This document shows positions 1-11,958 of a stretch of DNA of 64,000 nt, one piece after another (the stretch's first letter is position 1; each line of letters opens with the position of its first letter). The DNA is from Achatina immaculata (Eukaryota > Mollusca > Gastropoda > Stylommatophora > Achatinidae): the NCBI GenBank assembly GCA_009760885.1, contig CM019716.1, positions 9,866,438 to 9,930,437 on the forward strand. Reading direction: 5' to 3'. Both the position numbers and the translations under genes were made by a program. Below the pieces are notes generated by a model. That model ran no database searches and was not told the origin of the DNA. It saw nothing but the letters and a program-made list of their open reading frames with translations.

Positions 1-242
1 TGACAAGCCTCTGTCATAGATTATCTTGTAACAAAGTGGTCTTGACATGACAAGATTATCTTGTAACAAAGTGGTCTTGATATGACAAGATTATCTTGTA
101 ACAGTGTGGTCTTGACATGACAAGATTATCTTCTAACAGTGTGGTCTTGACATGACAAGATTATCTTCTAACAGTGTGGTCTTGACATGACAAGATTATC
201 TTCTAACAGTGTGGTCTTGACATGACAAGATTATCTTGTAAT
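1..242. repeat. 35-bp minisatellite, about 6.5 copies, cut by window edge
   Basis: A 35-bp unit with core tgacaagattatctt repeats with few changes (cttgtaac versus cttctaac). The array starts before the window, so its full length is unknown. Confidence 0.9.
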
Positions 243-747
243 AATCACAGCTATCTTCATACCTGATATGTTTTCACCAAATCATAACTTTCTTTTTTTT
301 TCTTTTTCTAAACAGTTGAACTTCTCTGTTCTCTGACTGTTGCATTGTAAATGTAAACTTGAAAGAAAAAGCAGTTATTTGGTAGGAAATGAATTGAAGA
401 TTCTAAACTTAATTTAAAATAAAAAGCTAAACATGTTTTCTTTGATTTACTAAAGTTAATACTGGCTTTGTTTAGTTTGAAAACTATAGCCAGCATGCCA
501 TTGTCATGAAAGTTGTCAAACTGGCATTCTAAACTAAGGGAATCTGACCTCACATTGTGCTAAAATCTGTCCAAAAATTTACAAACAACAAATAAACTTT
601 CACACAAGAAGAACTACTTACAGCCATTTGCTTTTGCATAGAATAGTAGAAACAGTGTTACAAATGATTGATAAAATTGAAGGTGTTTTGTAATAGCTTG
701 TGCGTGATGTATGGACTAGAAGTATTAGCAAGTCCATGTTACTGCAG
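243..747. other. Single-copy AT-rich stretch before candidate exon
   Basis: No repeat or element was recognised. If 748-852 is a real exon, this is its upstream intron. The last 15 bases before 748 end in tgttactgcag, a fair 3' splice site. Confidence 0.4.
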
Positions 748-852
748 GCAGCCAGCATAGAGAGCAGCAAGAAGCCTGTGTCAGAACTAAGACGAAAGCT
801 TAGGAGGACAATTGCCAAAGGGAAGAACAACCAAGACTACTTCAGAGAGTAG
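748..852 (+). CDS. Candidate 3'-terminal exon of an unidentified plus-strand gene
   Basis: After a plausible acceptor (ttactgcag) the sequence is open for 34 codons and ends in TAG at 850-852. The peptide is basic and hydrophilic, with ELRRKLRRTIAKGKNNQDYF near the C-terminus, and looks coding-like compared with the repeats around it. An AATAAA at 1069-1074 could be the poly(A) signal. I do not recognise the protein. The upstream exons would lie left of the window. The alternative is a chance open stretch, because the exon is short and has no family match. Confidence 0.4.
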   Translation, partial: AASIESSKKPVSELRRKLRRTIAKGKNNQDYFRE

Positions 853-1153
853 CTTTTCTCAGTTGCGTTACCTCCTGTGGAGACACAAATGGGAGGGGTA
901 TGTTCTGATTTGTTCATCTTCCACAAATATGGACATGGGTTAGGAACTTCTTTTCACTTGCTTGTCTGTTCTGTTACTGTTTATTTCTTCTCTTTCAGAC
1001 ATGAAATTGAAGGTGAACACCATTTATTTACCCTTTGAACATTCTGCTTATGCAGTGTCTAAAACAGCAATAAAAAAAATCTCAGACCTTACCTCATGCT
1101 CAACAGCAGCTGCCTTTGCTTTTTTAATGTTTTATTTCATCTTATCTGAACAT
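853..1153 (+). other. Possible 3' UTR with AATAAA signal
   Basis: Non-repetitive sequence after the candidate stop codon. AATAAA lies at 1069-1074, followed by an A run. It fits a 3' UTR only if the exon at 748-852 is real. Confidence 0.3.
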
Positions 1154-2480
1154 TAGGCACACAAACTTGTGATAGTGATATAAGCTGGTGCTAGGCACAC
1201 AAACTTGTGATAGTGATATAGGCTGGTGCTAGGCACACAAACTTGTGATAGTGATATAGGCTGGTGCTAGGCACACAAACTTGTGATAGTGATATAAGCT
1301 GGTGCTAGGCACACAAACTTGTGATAGTGATATAGGCTGGTGCTAGGCACACAAACTTGTGATAGTGATATAGGCTGGTGCTAGGCACACAAACTTGTGA
1401 TAGTGATATAAGCTGGTGCTAGGCACACAAACTTGTGATAGCAATATAGGCTGGTACTAGGCACACAAACTTGTGATAGTGATATAAGCTGGTGCTAGGC
1501 ACACAAACTTGTGATAGCAATATAGGCTGGTGCTAGGCACAAACTTGTGATAGTGATAAGCTGGTGCTAGGCACACAAACTTGTGATAGTGATATAAGCT
1601 GGTGCTAGGCACACAAACTTGTGATAGCAATATAGGCTGGTGCTAGGCACACAAACTTGTGATAGTGATATAAGCTGGTGCTAGGCACACAAACTTGTGA
1701 TAGCAATATAGGCTGGTGCTAGGCACACAAACTTGTGATAGCGATATAGGCTGGTGCTAGGCACACAAACTTGTGATAGCGATATAAGCTGGTGCTAGGC
1801 ACATAAACTTGTGATAGCAGTATAGGCTGGTGCTAGGCACACAAACTTGTGATAGCAATATAGGCTGGTGCTAGGCACACAAACTTGTGATACCAGTATA
1901 CGCTGGTGCTAGGCACACAAACTTGTGATAGCAGTATAGGCTGGGGCTAGGCACACAAACTTGTGATAGCAATATAGGCTGGTGCTAGGCACACAAACTT
2001 GTGATAGCGATATAGGCTGGTGCTAGGCACACACATTTGTGATAGCGATAGAGGCTGGTGCTAGGCACACAAACTTGTGATAGCGATATAAGCTGGTGCT
2101 AGGCACACAAATTTGTGATAGCAATATAGGCTGGTGCTAGGCACACACATTTGTGATAGCGATAGAGGCTGGTGCTAGGCACACAAACTTGTGATAGCGA
2201 TATAAGCTGGTGCTAGGCACACAAATTTGTGATAGCAATATAGGCTGGTGCTAGGCACACAAACTTGTGATAGCAATATAGGCTGGTGCTAGGCACACAA
2301 ACTTGTGATAGCAATATAGGCTGGTGCTAGGCACACAAACTTGTGATAGCAATATAGGCTGGTGCTAGGGACACAAACTTGTGATAGCAATATAGGCTGG
2401 TGCTAGGCACACAAACTTGTGATAGCAATATAAGCTGGTTCTAGGCACACAAACTTGTGATAGCAATATAGGCTGGTGCT
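1154..2480. repeat. 38-bp minisatellite, about 35 copies
   Basis: The unit core is ggcacacaaacttgtgatag, followed by a variable heptamer (gtgatat, gcaatat, gcgatat or gcagtat) and a ggctggtgcta or agctggtgcta tail. Variant types change gradually along the array: gtgatat dominates on the left, then mixed types, then gcaatat on the right. Confidence 0.95.
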
Positions 2481-3010
2481 TGAGCATTCTATGTAATCTC
2501 TTCTGATCTTCTCGTATTGTTTTTATACTTGATCCAGTCTGTCCATGGAAGGCATTGAGGATATTGTTTTCTAATCTGTCAGTTTCTTTCTGTCTTTCTA
2601 TCTGTTCATCTGTTACACAATCAACTCAATGATCCCCAGAAATTGCTGCTACCAGATTTTGATGAACGTCAGCAAGAACAACAGCTTTCTCTAGTTCTTT
2701 CTTTCAGACCAGCACTCTTTTTAACTAAACACCATTTTCACCTTCATTGAGTAAGAAATGTGAGCAGTTCTAGGTTCACCTTCCAAAATGGTAGAGGGCA
2801 GACCACGTAAAAGTGGTCAGAACCAATATTAACTGGATATATCCACTCTTTCACAAAACCAGTATTAACTGGCTATATCTACTCTTACACAGAATAAAAA
2901 TGACACGAGACAGACAAAAACAGTGTGCTGTGTAAAAATGTTGGCATATTTTGATTTGTTTCTGTCAAATATAGGAAATTTGTTGCTAAAACTCCAGCAT
3001 TGTTTTGTTT
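2481..3010. other. Non-repetitive stretch, no recognised gene
   Basis: At about 2628-2700 there is a short plus-strand open segment (peptide LLLPDFDERQQEQQLSL) next to pyrimidine-rich sequence. It could be an exon remnant, but no convincing splice pair or family match was found. An imperfect duplication of aactggatatatccactctt occurs near 2830-2890. Confidence 0.3.
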
Positions 3011-3011
3011 A

Positions 3012-3190
3012 TTTCTCTCTCTCTGAACCTTAAGTGCCCAGGGCACATGGGGCTTCCGCAAGGGTTTTCCACAAATGCCTGTCCTTCGCCTTTTTTTCTG
3101 CTCTTGCCCAGGTGAGCCCTCTATTGCTCAACATCCTTTCTGTTGTTCTTCTCCATGTCTCTTTTGGTCTACCCTTACTTCTGTTTATTT
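3012..3190 (-). mobile_element. LINE 3' end: C-terminus of a reverse transcriptase ORF and tail
   Basis: Read on the minus strand, this encodes a peptide with GRPKETWRRTTERMLSNRGL, then a KAKDR-W segment and a stop at about 3030. A short (ga)n tail follows, seen as (ct)n at 3012-3024 on the plus strand. A GRPK-TWRR...RGLTW...A..DR..W ending is typical of the C-terminus of many invertebrate LINE ORFs. Only about 50 codons are present, so the copy is heavily 5'-truncated. The exact clade cannot be set. Confidence 0.7.
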
Positions 3191-3354
3191 GGAGAGAGAG
3201 AATTTTCATGTAGAATAAATTGCTCTCTCACAGAGCTCTGCCTAGCTTGAACATAGACAAGGCTCTTGGATGCTCCCTATAGTCTGTACAACAAATACTT
3301 TTTTTCTGCAGAGTTGTTTGTGAGAAATATAAGTGACAAATTTTGATTTTTGCT

Positions 3355-3840
3355 TCTTACACAATAACTTGAGAGAGTGAAAATGTGTCAAGTACCAACA
3401 TACAACAACTTGAGAGAGCGAAAATGTGTCAAGTACCAACATACAACAACTTGAGAGAGTGAAAATGTGTCAAGTACCAACATACAACAACTTGATAGTG
3501 AAAATGTGTCAAGTACCAACATACAACAACTTAACAGTGAAAATGTGTCAAGTACCAACATACAACAACTTGGCAGTGAAAATGTGTTAAATACCAACAT
3601 ACAACAACTTGAGAGAGTGAAAATGTGTTAAATACCAACATACAACAACTTGAGAGAGTAAAAATGTCTTAAATACCAACATACAACAACTTGAGAGAGT
3701 AAAAATGTCTTGAATACCAACATACAACTTCACAGAGTGAAGACATGTTGAAAACCAACATGCAGTAACTTGAGAAAGTAAAAATGTGTTTTTACACCAA
3801 CAGACAACTTTGTCAAGTGAAAACACATTGGATACTACAT
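3355..3840. repeat. About 41-bp minisatellite, 11-12 copies
   Basis: The unit contains acaacaacttgagagagtg and aaatgtgtcaagtacc. The copies diverge steadily to the right (aatgtgttaaatacc, then aaaatgtcttaaatacc), and the last units past 3720 are quite degenerate. Confidence 0.9.
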
Positions 3841-4725
3841 ACAGCAAAACATATTAAACACTAACAAACTAATTAGATTTTGAAGAAACCATATGTGAAC
3901 AACATTAGTAGAACAGCTTGCTTCCATCATCAAGATATGTAGGTCATTTATATGTGCTAGTTGTTTCTTGTAAGACAGCTGTCTGAACCCAACACATACA
4001 CGTCCACCATAACAGATGCTTAGCAGCTGTAAGTGGAAGACTGCCATGTTCCATGAAGATGTGGTGACATTGCTTTGTGATGAAATGTTGAGACAAATCA
4101 CCCACTTATTGATGTGCACGCTACTTGCCAAGGTTGTGACTGGCTCAGCTTAGCACTTTGTTGGCTTTCCTGCTGGCATGGCATCACCATTGCTTGCAGG
4201 CACACTTCTGTACTAATATTTCATGAATAACTGTAATTCATAGTTTGTGTATGACACCTGCATGTGAGACGGTGAAGGTAAGTTGGCAAGACAGGGGAGC
4301 AGAATGTCACATGTAAGTGGTGACCAGCTAAAGCTGATGCTTGTTTAACTAGTACCAGCACCTGTACTCATTGTTTCAGTGACATCCATACTAGCAGCAT
4401 GCCAAGTGGTCGTCGAAAGTTCTGATATCATTTTCCACAAAGCCCAGCGAGGTGGCTGGAAATAAAAACCATTTCTTCAGAGCGTACCGCCGCAAGTTTT
4501 CACTTCAGTTTTTACCATGTGCCATCGCCCACTTTTGTGTTCATGCATTTCCTTAACTAAAAAAAAACATTGGTCTCGGAAAAAGTGACGAAATGTTACA
4601 CAAATTTCAAACACTGGCGATCATTTGTTAACATGTAAGATGTGAGTGTGTAGATTGTGAGTGTCAGACTGATTTGTTTGTTTGTTTGTCTGATATAATC
4701 ACAACTTGTCAGTGTATGCTGACTC
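3841..4725. other. Non-repetitive stretch, no gene recognised
   Basis: Mixed AT-rich sequence with no splice-supported open frame or transposase or RT motif visible. A poly-A run occurs near 4560 and a (tttg)n tract near 4675. Confidence 0.4.
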
Positions 4726-4726
4726 T

Positions 4727-5200
4727 TCACAATGGTGACATTATGTAGTAGCTTATATAATCACGTATGATGATGCTTGCAGTCTCATCCTCTACAACCA
4801 TCAAACATTGTGCAGTGCTACTATAAATATTTGTCCCGCACTTATATATTACAGCCAGGTTTTTAAACTTCTTTTCAGAGGAGATATAAATAGATTTTAA
4901 AGTGAAGCCAGCGGAAGCTACCAGCTCTTCGTATCTTTTATTTCTCTTTGGCTGTATGCGCATCTGCTTGCCTGTGGAAGCTAGCCATGTACCGAGCTTT
5001 GTCATGGGTGAGAGAATCGAGGAGGCAACTCACTTGTCTACGTACCAGAAAATGTCTTGTAGTGGCCAGTCTAGTCCCTGTCGTGCTGTGATGGGAGTGG
5101 CAACTGTTTGTCTAGGACATCTACACATGAACTCATCTATTACCTGCAGCATCCTAGCTGCACAGTCAACTTTGCTGCACTTGTTTATTTTGTGAGTGAA
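4727..5200 (-). pseudogene. Unidentified open region, possibly an exon or decayed element ORF
   Basis: On the minus strand two adjoining open segments read ...ARMLQVIDEFMCRCPRQ...ARQGLDWPLQDIFWYVDK, then a stop, then TKLGTWLASTGKQMRIQPKR...YEELVASAGFTLKSIYI. A consensus-like donor (gtgagt) follows the codons for WYVD near 5038. Amino-acid use is more coding-like than in neighbouring arrays, but I recognise no family. It may be a host exon or an old transposon ORF. Confidence 0.25.
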
Positions 5201-5239
5201 ACTTAAGTATTGTTTCAGTGCTGACATGAGAAAAATAAT

Positions 5240-5660
5240 TTTGTCACAGGCAGTGGCATAGACATCACGGACAGTACAACAAGTATCACAGGCAGTGGGA
5301 CAGACATCATGGACAGTATGACAAGTATCACAGGCAGTAGGACAGACATGGACAGTGACAGGTATCACAGGCAGTTGGACAGACATCATGGACAGTATGG
5401 CAAGTATCACAGGCAGTGGGACAGACATGGACAGTGACAATTATCACAGGCAGTTGGACAGACATCATGGACAGTATGACAAGTATCACAGGCAGTGGGA
5501 CAGACATGGACAGTGACAAGTATCACAGATGGTGTGACAAATATTACAGAGTGAAAAAATGACAGACAAACAGTGTGAGACAAACATCACAGACACTGTG
5601 ACAAGTATCGGAGTGAACAAGTGACAGACAAACAGTGTGGGAGAAACATGAATCACAAAA
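5240..5660. repeat. About 40-bp compound minisatellite
   Basis: Copies of gtatcacaggcagtggg followed by acagacatcatggacagt alternate with shorter versions lacking the atcatg step. The right end (5530-5660) is degenerate. Confidence 0.85.
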
Positions 5661-6365
5661 ACAAAGTAGAGGAAATTGCTGTAGGACCTGTTACATAGTT
5701 TGTATAGAGCAGGAGGAAAGTTTCCACTGGCTATGATCAGTCTAGTCTAGGAAGTGTTTGATATTCATTGAAAGCTAGAAATTCTTGTGACTAACAAGAT
5801 ACTAGAATGTGTTTGTCTCTACATGATGGAGTGTAAGTCAGCAGCTGTACTCATTCACTACATGTCTTTTGTGTTTCTCCAAGACTCAACCAAAACTCAC
5901 TTAACTTGCAGTTTGTTCAGATAAGCAGCACAACTCACACTCAATATATAACAAATATTACAATGATGATTCATCACATCCCACACTCACTATATAATGC
6001 ATCTCATATTGATGATACAACACATGTTAGAATGAAGTTATATCTTAATCCTGGCCATCACTGCCACAAACCTAAATGTGAGACATGTTTTGTTTGTTGA
6101 CATGATGTAGAAGAGTTGATGGTTTTCTCCCACCTTTTGTGATGATGATGATATTAGAAGTAGCTGACAGAGAGTAAACTTGTAAATATCTGTAAACAAC
6201 CTGTGCAAGCAACCACTACAACACACTTGTACAGTTATTATTACTAGTATTCATATTTTTTTGTATTATATTTGTTGATATTATTGAATTTTAATTAGTT
6301 TTATTTGGTTTGCTGTTCCAGCATAGCAAAGTTAAGAACTCAGATTGTGTCCATTTTCTTGATGT
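5661..6365. other. Non-repetitive AT-rich stretch
   Basis: No gene, element or splice-supported frame was recognised. A short imperfect duplication around cacactcactatataa lies near 5935-6000. Confidence 0.4.
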
Positions 6366-6520
6366 GCTACATCAAGTATTCATGACAAGATTTGGTGTTA
6401 CTTGTCCATATTGATGTGCCACATCAAGTATCCATGATAAGTTTGGTGTTACTTGTCCATATTGATGTGCCACATCAAGTATCCATGACAAGATTTGTGG
6501 CGTTACTTGTCCATATTGAT
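6366..6520. repeat. About 51-bp repeat, three copies
   Basis: The unit contains ttacttgtccatattgatg and ccacatcaagtatccatga. The third copy is truncated. Confidence 0.85.
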
Positions 6521-6779
6521 CCTGGTGTAAACAGTGGGTTGTTTGTGTTGCTGGTTTGTAGTTGGGTGTAATGTTTGTACACTTTGACAAAACAATCACA
6601 TGATAATCAAACTAGCTTGCTACCCTTAAACTTAGTATTTGCTTTCTCCCTGTCATGGTATTTGCTAGCGCCCTGTCTTATCATTTATGTCTTTTCTGGA
6701 AATGGTTCACTTTTTAAAAATTTTATCACTAGAGAAAACAATAAAAGTGCATTTATCTGCAACAAAGTCCAGTCTTTGT

Positions 6780-7495
6780 TTTTTGTTGTTTATATGGCAA
6801 ATGTCTGTAAGTAATAGTTGCAAATGTCTCTAAGCTAAGTTTGTTTGTTTGTTATGTGGCAAATGTCTGTAAGCAAAGTTTTTCTTTGTTATTTAAGTGG
6901 CAAATGTCTGTAAGCAAAGTTTTTCTTTGTTATTTAAGTGACAAATGTCTGTAAGCAAAGTTTTTATTTGTTATGTGGCAAATGTCTGTAAGCAAAGTTT
7001 TTGTTTGTTATATGGCAAATGTCTGTAAGCAAAGTTTGTTGTTTATGTAGCAAATGTCTGTAAGCAAAGTTTATGTGGCAAATGTCTGTAAGCAAAGTTT
7101 GTTGTTTATGTAGCAAATGTAAGCAAAGTTTTTGTTTGCTATATGGCAAATGTCTGTAAGCAAAGTTTTTGTTTGTTATATGGCAAATGTCTGTAAGCAA
7201 AGTTTTTGTTTGTTATGTGGCAAATGTCTGTAAGCAAAGTTTGTTTATGTGGCAAATATCTGTAAGCAAAGTTTGTTTATGTGGCAAATGTCTGTAAGCA
7301 AAGTTTTTGTTTGTTATATAGCAAATGTCTGTAAGCAAAGTTTTTGTTTGTTATATGGCAAATGTCTGTAAGCAAAGTTTTTGTTTGTTATATGGCAAAT
7401 GTCTAAGCAGAGTTTTTGTTTGTTATATGGCAAATGTCTGTAAGCAAAGTTTGTTTATGTGGCACATGTCTGTAAGAAAAGTTTGTTTTTGTTTG
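6780..7495. repeat. About 37-bp minisatellite, roughly 19 copies
   Basis: The unit is ggcaaatgtctgtaagcaaa plus a variable gtttttgtttgttatat spacer. Spacer length ranges from about 10 to 20 bases, so unit length varies more than in most arrays here. Confidence 0.9.
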
Positions 7496-7697
7496 TTGTG
7501 CATGCATGCATGTCTCAGACATTATTGTAGTTCTGTGCAGTATTTATGTTTGTAGATTTTCAGGTAAGAATGGTACATGAAACTAGTCTTCATGAATGTC
7601 TGCTGCAGCAAGGATAAGCATCATCATGAACAGCAGCAATCATGGTCTGTGTTGGTTATGCACTGAAGATAGCAGCTAGGCATCAACATATCTCTGT

Positions 7698-8085
7698 TGT
7701 GACAGACCTAAGCCATGTGATATGAGAGGAAGTTAGGTTGTCTTGTCATAGACTTGAGCCAAGTGATATGAGAGGAAGTTAGGTTGTCTTGTCATAGACT
7801 TGAGCCAAGTGATATGAGAGGAAGTTAGGTTGTCTTGTCATAGACTTGAGCCAAGTGATATGAGAGGAAGTTAGGTTGTCTTGTCATAGACTTGAGCCAA
7901 GTGATATGAGAGGAAGTTAGGTTGTCTTGTCATAGACTTGAGCCAAGTGATATGAGAGGAAGTTAGGTTGTCTTGTCATAGACTTGAGCCAAGTGATATG
8001 AGAGGAAGTTAGGTTGTCTTGTCATAGACTTGAGCCAAGTGATATGAGAGGAAGTTAGGTTGTCTTGTCATAGACTTCAGCCAAG
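7698..8085. repeat. 46-bp minisatellite, about 8 near-identical copies
   Basis: The unit contains gccaagtgatatgagaggaa and gttaggttgtcttgtcatag. The inner copies appear identical, suggesting recent expansion. Confidence 0.95.
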
Positions 8086-8134
8086 GCTGCCATTTGCAAT
8101 TTTTGGTCTTTTTTTTTTTTAAACAGTCCTTGTA

Positions 8135-8280
8135 TATCATCAAATTCAGTAACACAAATAGACATCATAGATCAATATCAAATTCAATGACACAAGTAGA
8201 CATCGTAGATCAATATCAAATTCAATGACACAAGTAGACATCGTAGATCAATATCAAATTCAATGACACAGACAATATAG
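8135..8280. repeat. 38-bp repeat, about 3.5 copies
   Basis: The unit core is atatcaaattcaatgacac followed by agtagacatcgtag. The last copy is shortened. Confidence 0.85.
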
Positions 8281-8860
8281 ATCAGCTGTGACAGAATGAT
8301 ACAGGAAGAGAAAAAGTTTTACAAGCTGTAGGAAGATATTGCTTGTTTTGACTGTGTGGTGATATGCTGAAACTTCACCTGTCTCAAATCTCACGTTTCA
8401 ACAATTTCAAAGCCTTGTGCTCAGTGCACTGGATGTAGGCTAAAGTGATTTTATTTTACTCTAAGAGTTTTATCTTGTGAGCGAGCTCCATCACAACGGA
8501 GTAACAGCATCAAGTGGCAAGACTATAGTCTGTCTCTAGACAGAGCAAACTGCCACACAAGATAAACTGAAGATGTAAGACAAGATTAGCTGAAGCTGTA
8601 AAGTGGCACAAGCTGTTAGATCCATTATGGCTATCATACCATAAGAGGACGGCTGAGAACAGTAATGGGTTGACAACATATCCAAGTTACTCCATCTCAT
8701 GTACACATGCTTTCAATATTAGAAAAGTTAGCCTACAGGCTTTCATAACCACTGGCAGTTTTTAGTTTCATGTACACATACTTTGAGAGTTAGAAAAGTT
8801 AGCCAATCTCATGTACACATATTTTAAGAACTAGAAAAGTTGGCTCAGCCTGCCTCATGT
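8281..8860. other. Non-repetitive stretch with a short degenerate repeat at its end
   Basis: No gene was recognised. At 8695-8870 three loose copies of catgtacacatgctttcaa plus a tagaaaagttagcc segment lead into the next array. Confidence 0.4.
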
Positions 8861-8864
8861 ACAC

Positions 8865-9735
8865 AAGCTTTCAGAACTAGTGAAGTTATGTTAATGTCAC
8901 AATGTTTCAGAACTAGTGAAGTTATGTTAATGTCACAATGTTTCAGAACTAGTGAAGTTATGTTAATGTCACAATGTTTCAGAACTATGAAGTTATGTAA
9001 TGTCACAATGTTTCAGAACTAGTGAAGTTATGTTAATGTCACAATATTTCAGAATTAGTGAAGTTATGTTAATGTCACAATGTTTCAGAACTAGTGAAGT
9101 TATGTTAATGTCACAATGTTTCAGAACTAGTGAAGTTATGTTAATGTCACAATGTTTCAGAACTAGTGAAGTTATGTTAATGTCACAATGTTTCAGAACT
9201 AGTGAAGTTATGTTAATGTCACAATGTTCAGAACTAGTGAAGTTATGTTAATGTCACAATGTTTCAGAACTAGTGAAGTTATGTAATGTCACAATGTTTC
9301 AGAACTAGTGAAGTTATGTTAATGTCACAATGTTCAGAACTAGTGAAGTTATGTTAATGTCACAATGTTTCAGAACTAGTGAAGTTATGTTAATGTCACA
9401 ATGTTTCAGAACTAGTGAAGTTATGTTAATGTCACAATGTTTCAGAACTAGTGAAGTTATGTTAATGTCACAATGTTTCAGAACTAGTGAAGTTATGTCA
9501 ATGTCACAATGTTTCAGAACTAGTGAAGTAATGTCAATGTCACAATGTTTCAGAACTAGTGAAGTTACATCAATGTCACATACATGTTTCAGAACTAATG
9601 AATTTACATCATTGTCACATACACAGCATTTCAGAACTAGTGAAGTTAATGTCAAAAAACAGGCTGTCAGAACTAGTGAAGTGAATGTCACAAACACAGA
9701 TTGTCAGAACTAGTGAAGTTATGTTCATGTCACAA
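8865..9735. repeat. 36-bp minisatellite, about 24 copies
   Basis: The unit is tttcagaactagtgaagtta plus tgttaatgtcacaatg. Because 36 is a multiple of three, several frames stay open on both strands (repeated FRTSEVMLMSQC on the plus strand). Open frames here follow from unit length and are not evidence of a gene. The right end (after 9540) degenerates. Confidence 0.95.
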
Positions 9736-9954
9736 ACACAATGATTTAGATTAGCCCAGCATAAAACAAAAACTTGTGTGACTGAATAAATATCTCTTTA
9801 ATTATGGTTGCTTTACACAAGGCAACATGAGGACATGATAAAATTGTAAATAAAAACATTTCTCTATAGCTCCCTCTGCCAATAAATCAAGTTAACAAAT
9901 TTTTGTTTATTTAGAAGAAAAAAAAAGTCAAATGTACTTAAATAACACATCCAC

Positions 9955-10300
9955 AGAATATGGTATGATACTCTAAGAGCCACACTGTACATGATAATGC
10001 TATGATACACTGAGAGCCACACTGTACATGATAATGCTATGATACACTGAGAGCCACACTGTACATGATGATACACTGAGATCCACACTGCATATGATGA
10101 TACACTGAGAGCCACACTGTACATGATAATGCTATGATACACTGAGAGCCACACTGTACATGATGATACACTGAGATCCACACTGCATATGATGATACAC
10201 TGAGAGCCACACTGTACATGATAATGCTATGATACACTGAGATCCACACTGCATATGATGATACACTGAGAGCCACACTGTACATGATAATGCATTACTC
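9955..10300. repeat. Compound minisatellite with 29- and 37-bp sub-units
   Basis: Sub-unit A (gatacactgagagccacact, gtacatgataatgctat) alternates with a shorter sub-unit B (gatccacactgcatatgat). The alternation suggests a higher-order unit that was itself copied. Confidence 0.85.
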
Positions 10301-10409
10301 CTTACATTAAATGTGATCTTCATCTACTGCAGACACTCCACCTTTCAGACAGCAAAACTTTCAAATAGATCATATCTTCATGAGACCAGAAAACTGTGCT
10401 CAGAACAAA

Positions 10410-10545
10410 ACCAAATGCTTGACACAGGATGAGGACAAATCAAGTGCTTGACACAGCATGAGAACAAAGCAAGTGCTTGACACAGCATGAGAACAAAGCA
10501 AGTGCTTGACACAGCATGAGAACAAAGCAAGTGCTTGACAGAGCA
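10410..10545. repeat. 30-bp minisatellite, about 4.5 copies
   Basis: The unit is gtgcttgacacagcatgag followed by aacaaagcaa. An identical array is carried in the duplicate at about 12000-12135. Confidence 0.9.
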
Positions 10546-10744
10546 CATCAAATGTGAAAGTCTGAAGAATGTTATTATATCCTGCCATGATGACACAACA
10601 GCCACCTGGCATTTGATGTTAGTAACCAAGACACAGAATGTCAACATTAAAAATAAATGTTACAAAGTGTGCGCTAATTTACACATGGCAAGTTAGACAA
10701 ACTTTTTTCAACAAAAACAAATGACACACATTCAACTCATCTCT

Positions 10745-10998
10745 GACTCCCTCCAGTTAATTCACATCTTTGAGATAAAACCAAACATTTACTTTCTCCC
10801 TCCAGTTAATTCACATCTTTGATATACAGCCAAACATTCACCTGCTCCCTTCAGTTAATTCACATCTTTGAGATAAAACCAAACATTCACCTGCTCCCTT
10901 CAGTTAATTCACATCTTTGATATAAAGCCAAAAATTTGGTCGCTCCCTCCGGTTAATTCACATCTTTGATATAAAGCCAAACATTCACTTGCAGACAC
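10745..10998. repeat. 46-bp minisatellite, about 5 copies
   Basis: The unit contains ctccctccagttaattcac and atctttgatataaagcc. It is repeated in the duplicate at about 12335-12588. Confidence 0.9.
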
Positions 10999-11149
10999 TG
11001 TTGGACTCTCACATGACAAACATGGCCAGCCACGCATATTCAAGACTGATGTTCTCAATGTGTGCTTGTTTCTCTTCTACTTTCCATCTTTCCTGTTTTG
11101 TCAAGAATATAGTCCAGGATATATCTGGCCAGTTTATCTGCTTGCAATT

Positions 11150-11958
11150 CTAAAAACAGCTGGGAAGCAAAGTGCAGCAATAAGAGTGAACAATGACAGA
11201 AGTGCGCACTGTCACCTGATCTATTCTCATTATGAGAGACATTACAAATGTGAAAGGAATTAAAATTGGAGGCCATAATATCGACAACCAGAGATATGTG
11301 GCTGACACTATTGTAACAGCAGAAAGAGAAAGCAGTTTGTAGAAACTTGTCAACAAGATTACTAGAGAGAGCAAGAAAAGAGACCTAGAGCCAAACACCA
11401 ACAAGAAACAAAGGTAATATCAAATAAATATGAGACATGCAACATTCTTTCAAACACTGACACAAACACATTCATGTGCCTCAGAACAACAATAACAGCT
11501 GATGGCAAGTGCACAAATGAAATACAGTCAGGGATAGGTAAGACAAAGGCAGCTTTTTTATGATATGAAGAAGATCTTAATGCAAAGAAAACTAAATTGA
11601 TGACAACTGACAAAACAAACAAGGCAGCTGAAATATGTATCAATGAGGAAAATCTAGAAGAAGTAGAGAGTTTTGAATATCTTGGATCACTGCTAACTAA
11701 TAATGGAGATACAATGAGGGAAATTAAAAGGAGGACATCTATCACTCTTCAGGAAGTAAAACAACTGAATAGGCTGTGGAGAGGAACCAACAGAACCAAA
11801 AAATAAGATTTTTAAAGGTCATGCATCTTTCTCATCGCAACATATGCCTGTGAGACCTGGACACTTAACAAAACATCTGAGAAACACATAAATGCCTTTG
11901 AATGTAAATGCTACAGAAGAGTTCTTCAAATATCATGGGCACAAAAAAGAACAAATAT
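11150..11958 (+). mobile_element. LINE reverse transcriptase 3' fragment, truncated at duplication junction
   Basis: Plus-strand frames give AGKQSAAIRVNN and then CALSPDLFSL (the RT GC-LSP-LF block). NQRYVADTIV follows in place of the catalytic YADD box, then VESFEYLGSLLTNNGD, then YACETWTLNKTSEKHINAFE. This order (RT palm, YLGS, ETWTL) is standard for an RTE-like LINE. Frameshifts, stops and the lost YADD show it is dead. The fragment stops mid-ORF at 11958, where duplicate copy 2 begins. Confidence 0.8.

Larger units (their letters stand above)
10369..11958. repeat. 1,590-bp tandem segmental duplication, copy 1
   Basis: 10369-11958 is repeated head-to-tail at 11959-13548 with no difference that I noticed. 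It holds two small minisatellites (10410-10545 and 10745-10995) and a LINE 3' fragment that is cut off at the junction. The junction shares aaatat-type microhomology with both ends. Confidence 0.95.

Noticed and set aside
2628..2705. Possible exon with LLLPDFDERQQEQQLSL peptide
   Set aside because: No matched acceptor and donor pair, and the open stretch is too short for support.
7698..8085. Regular direct repeats resembling a CRISPR array
   Set aside because: The repeats are directly adjacent with no unique spacers and no cas genes, and the context is animal DNA. They are ordinary minisatellites.
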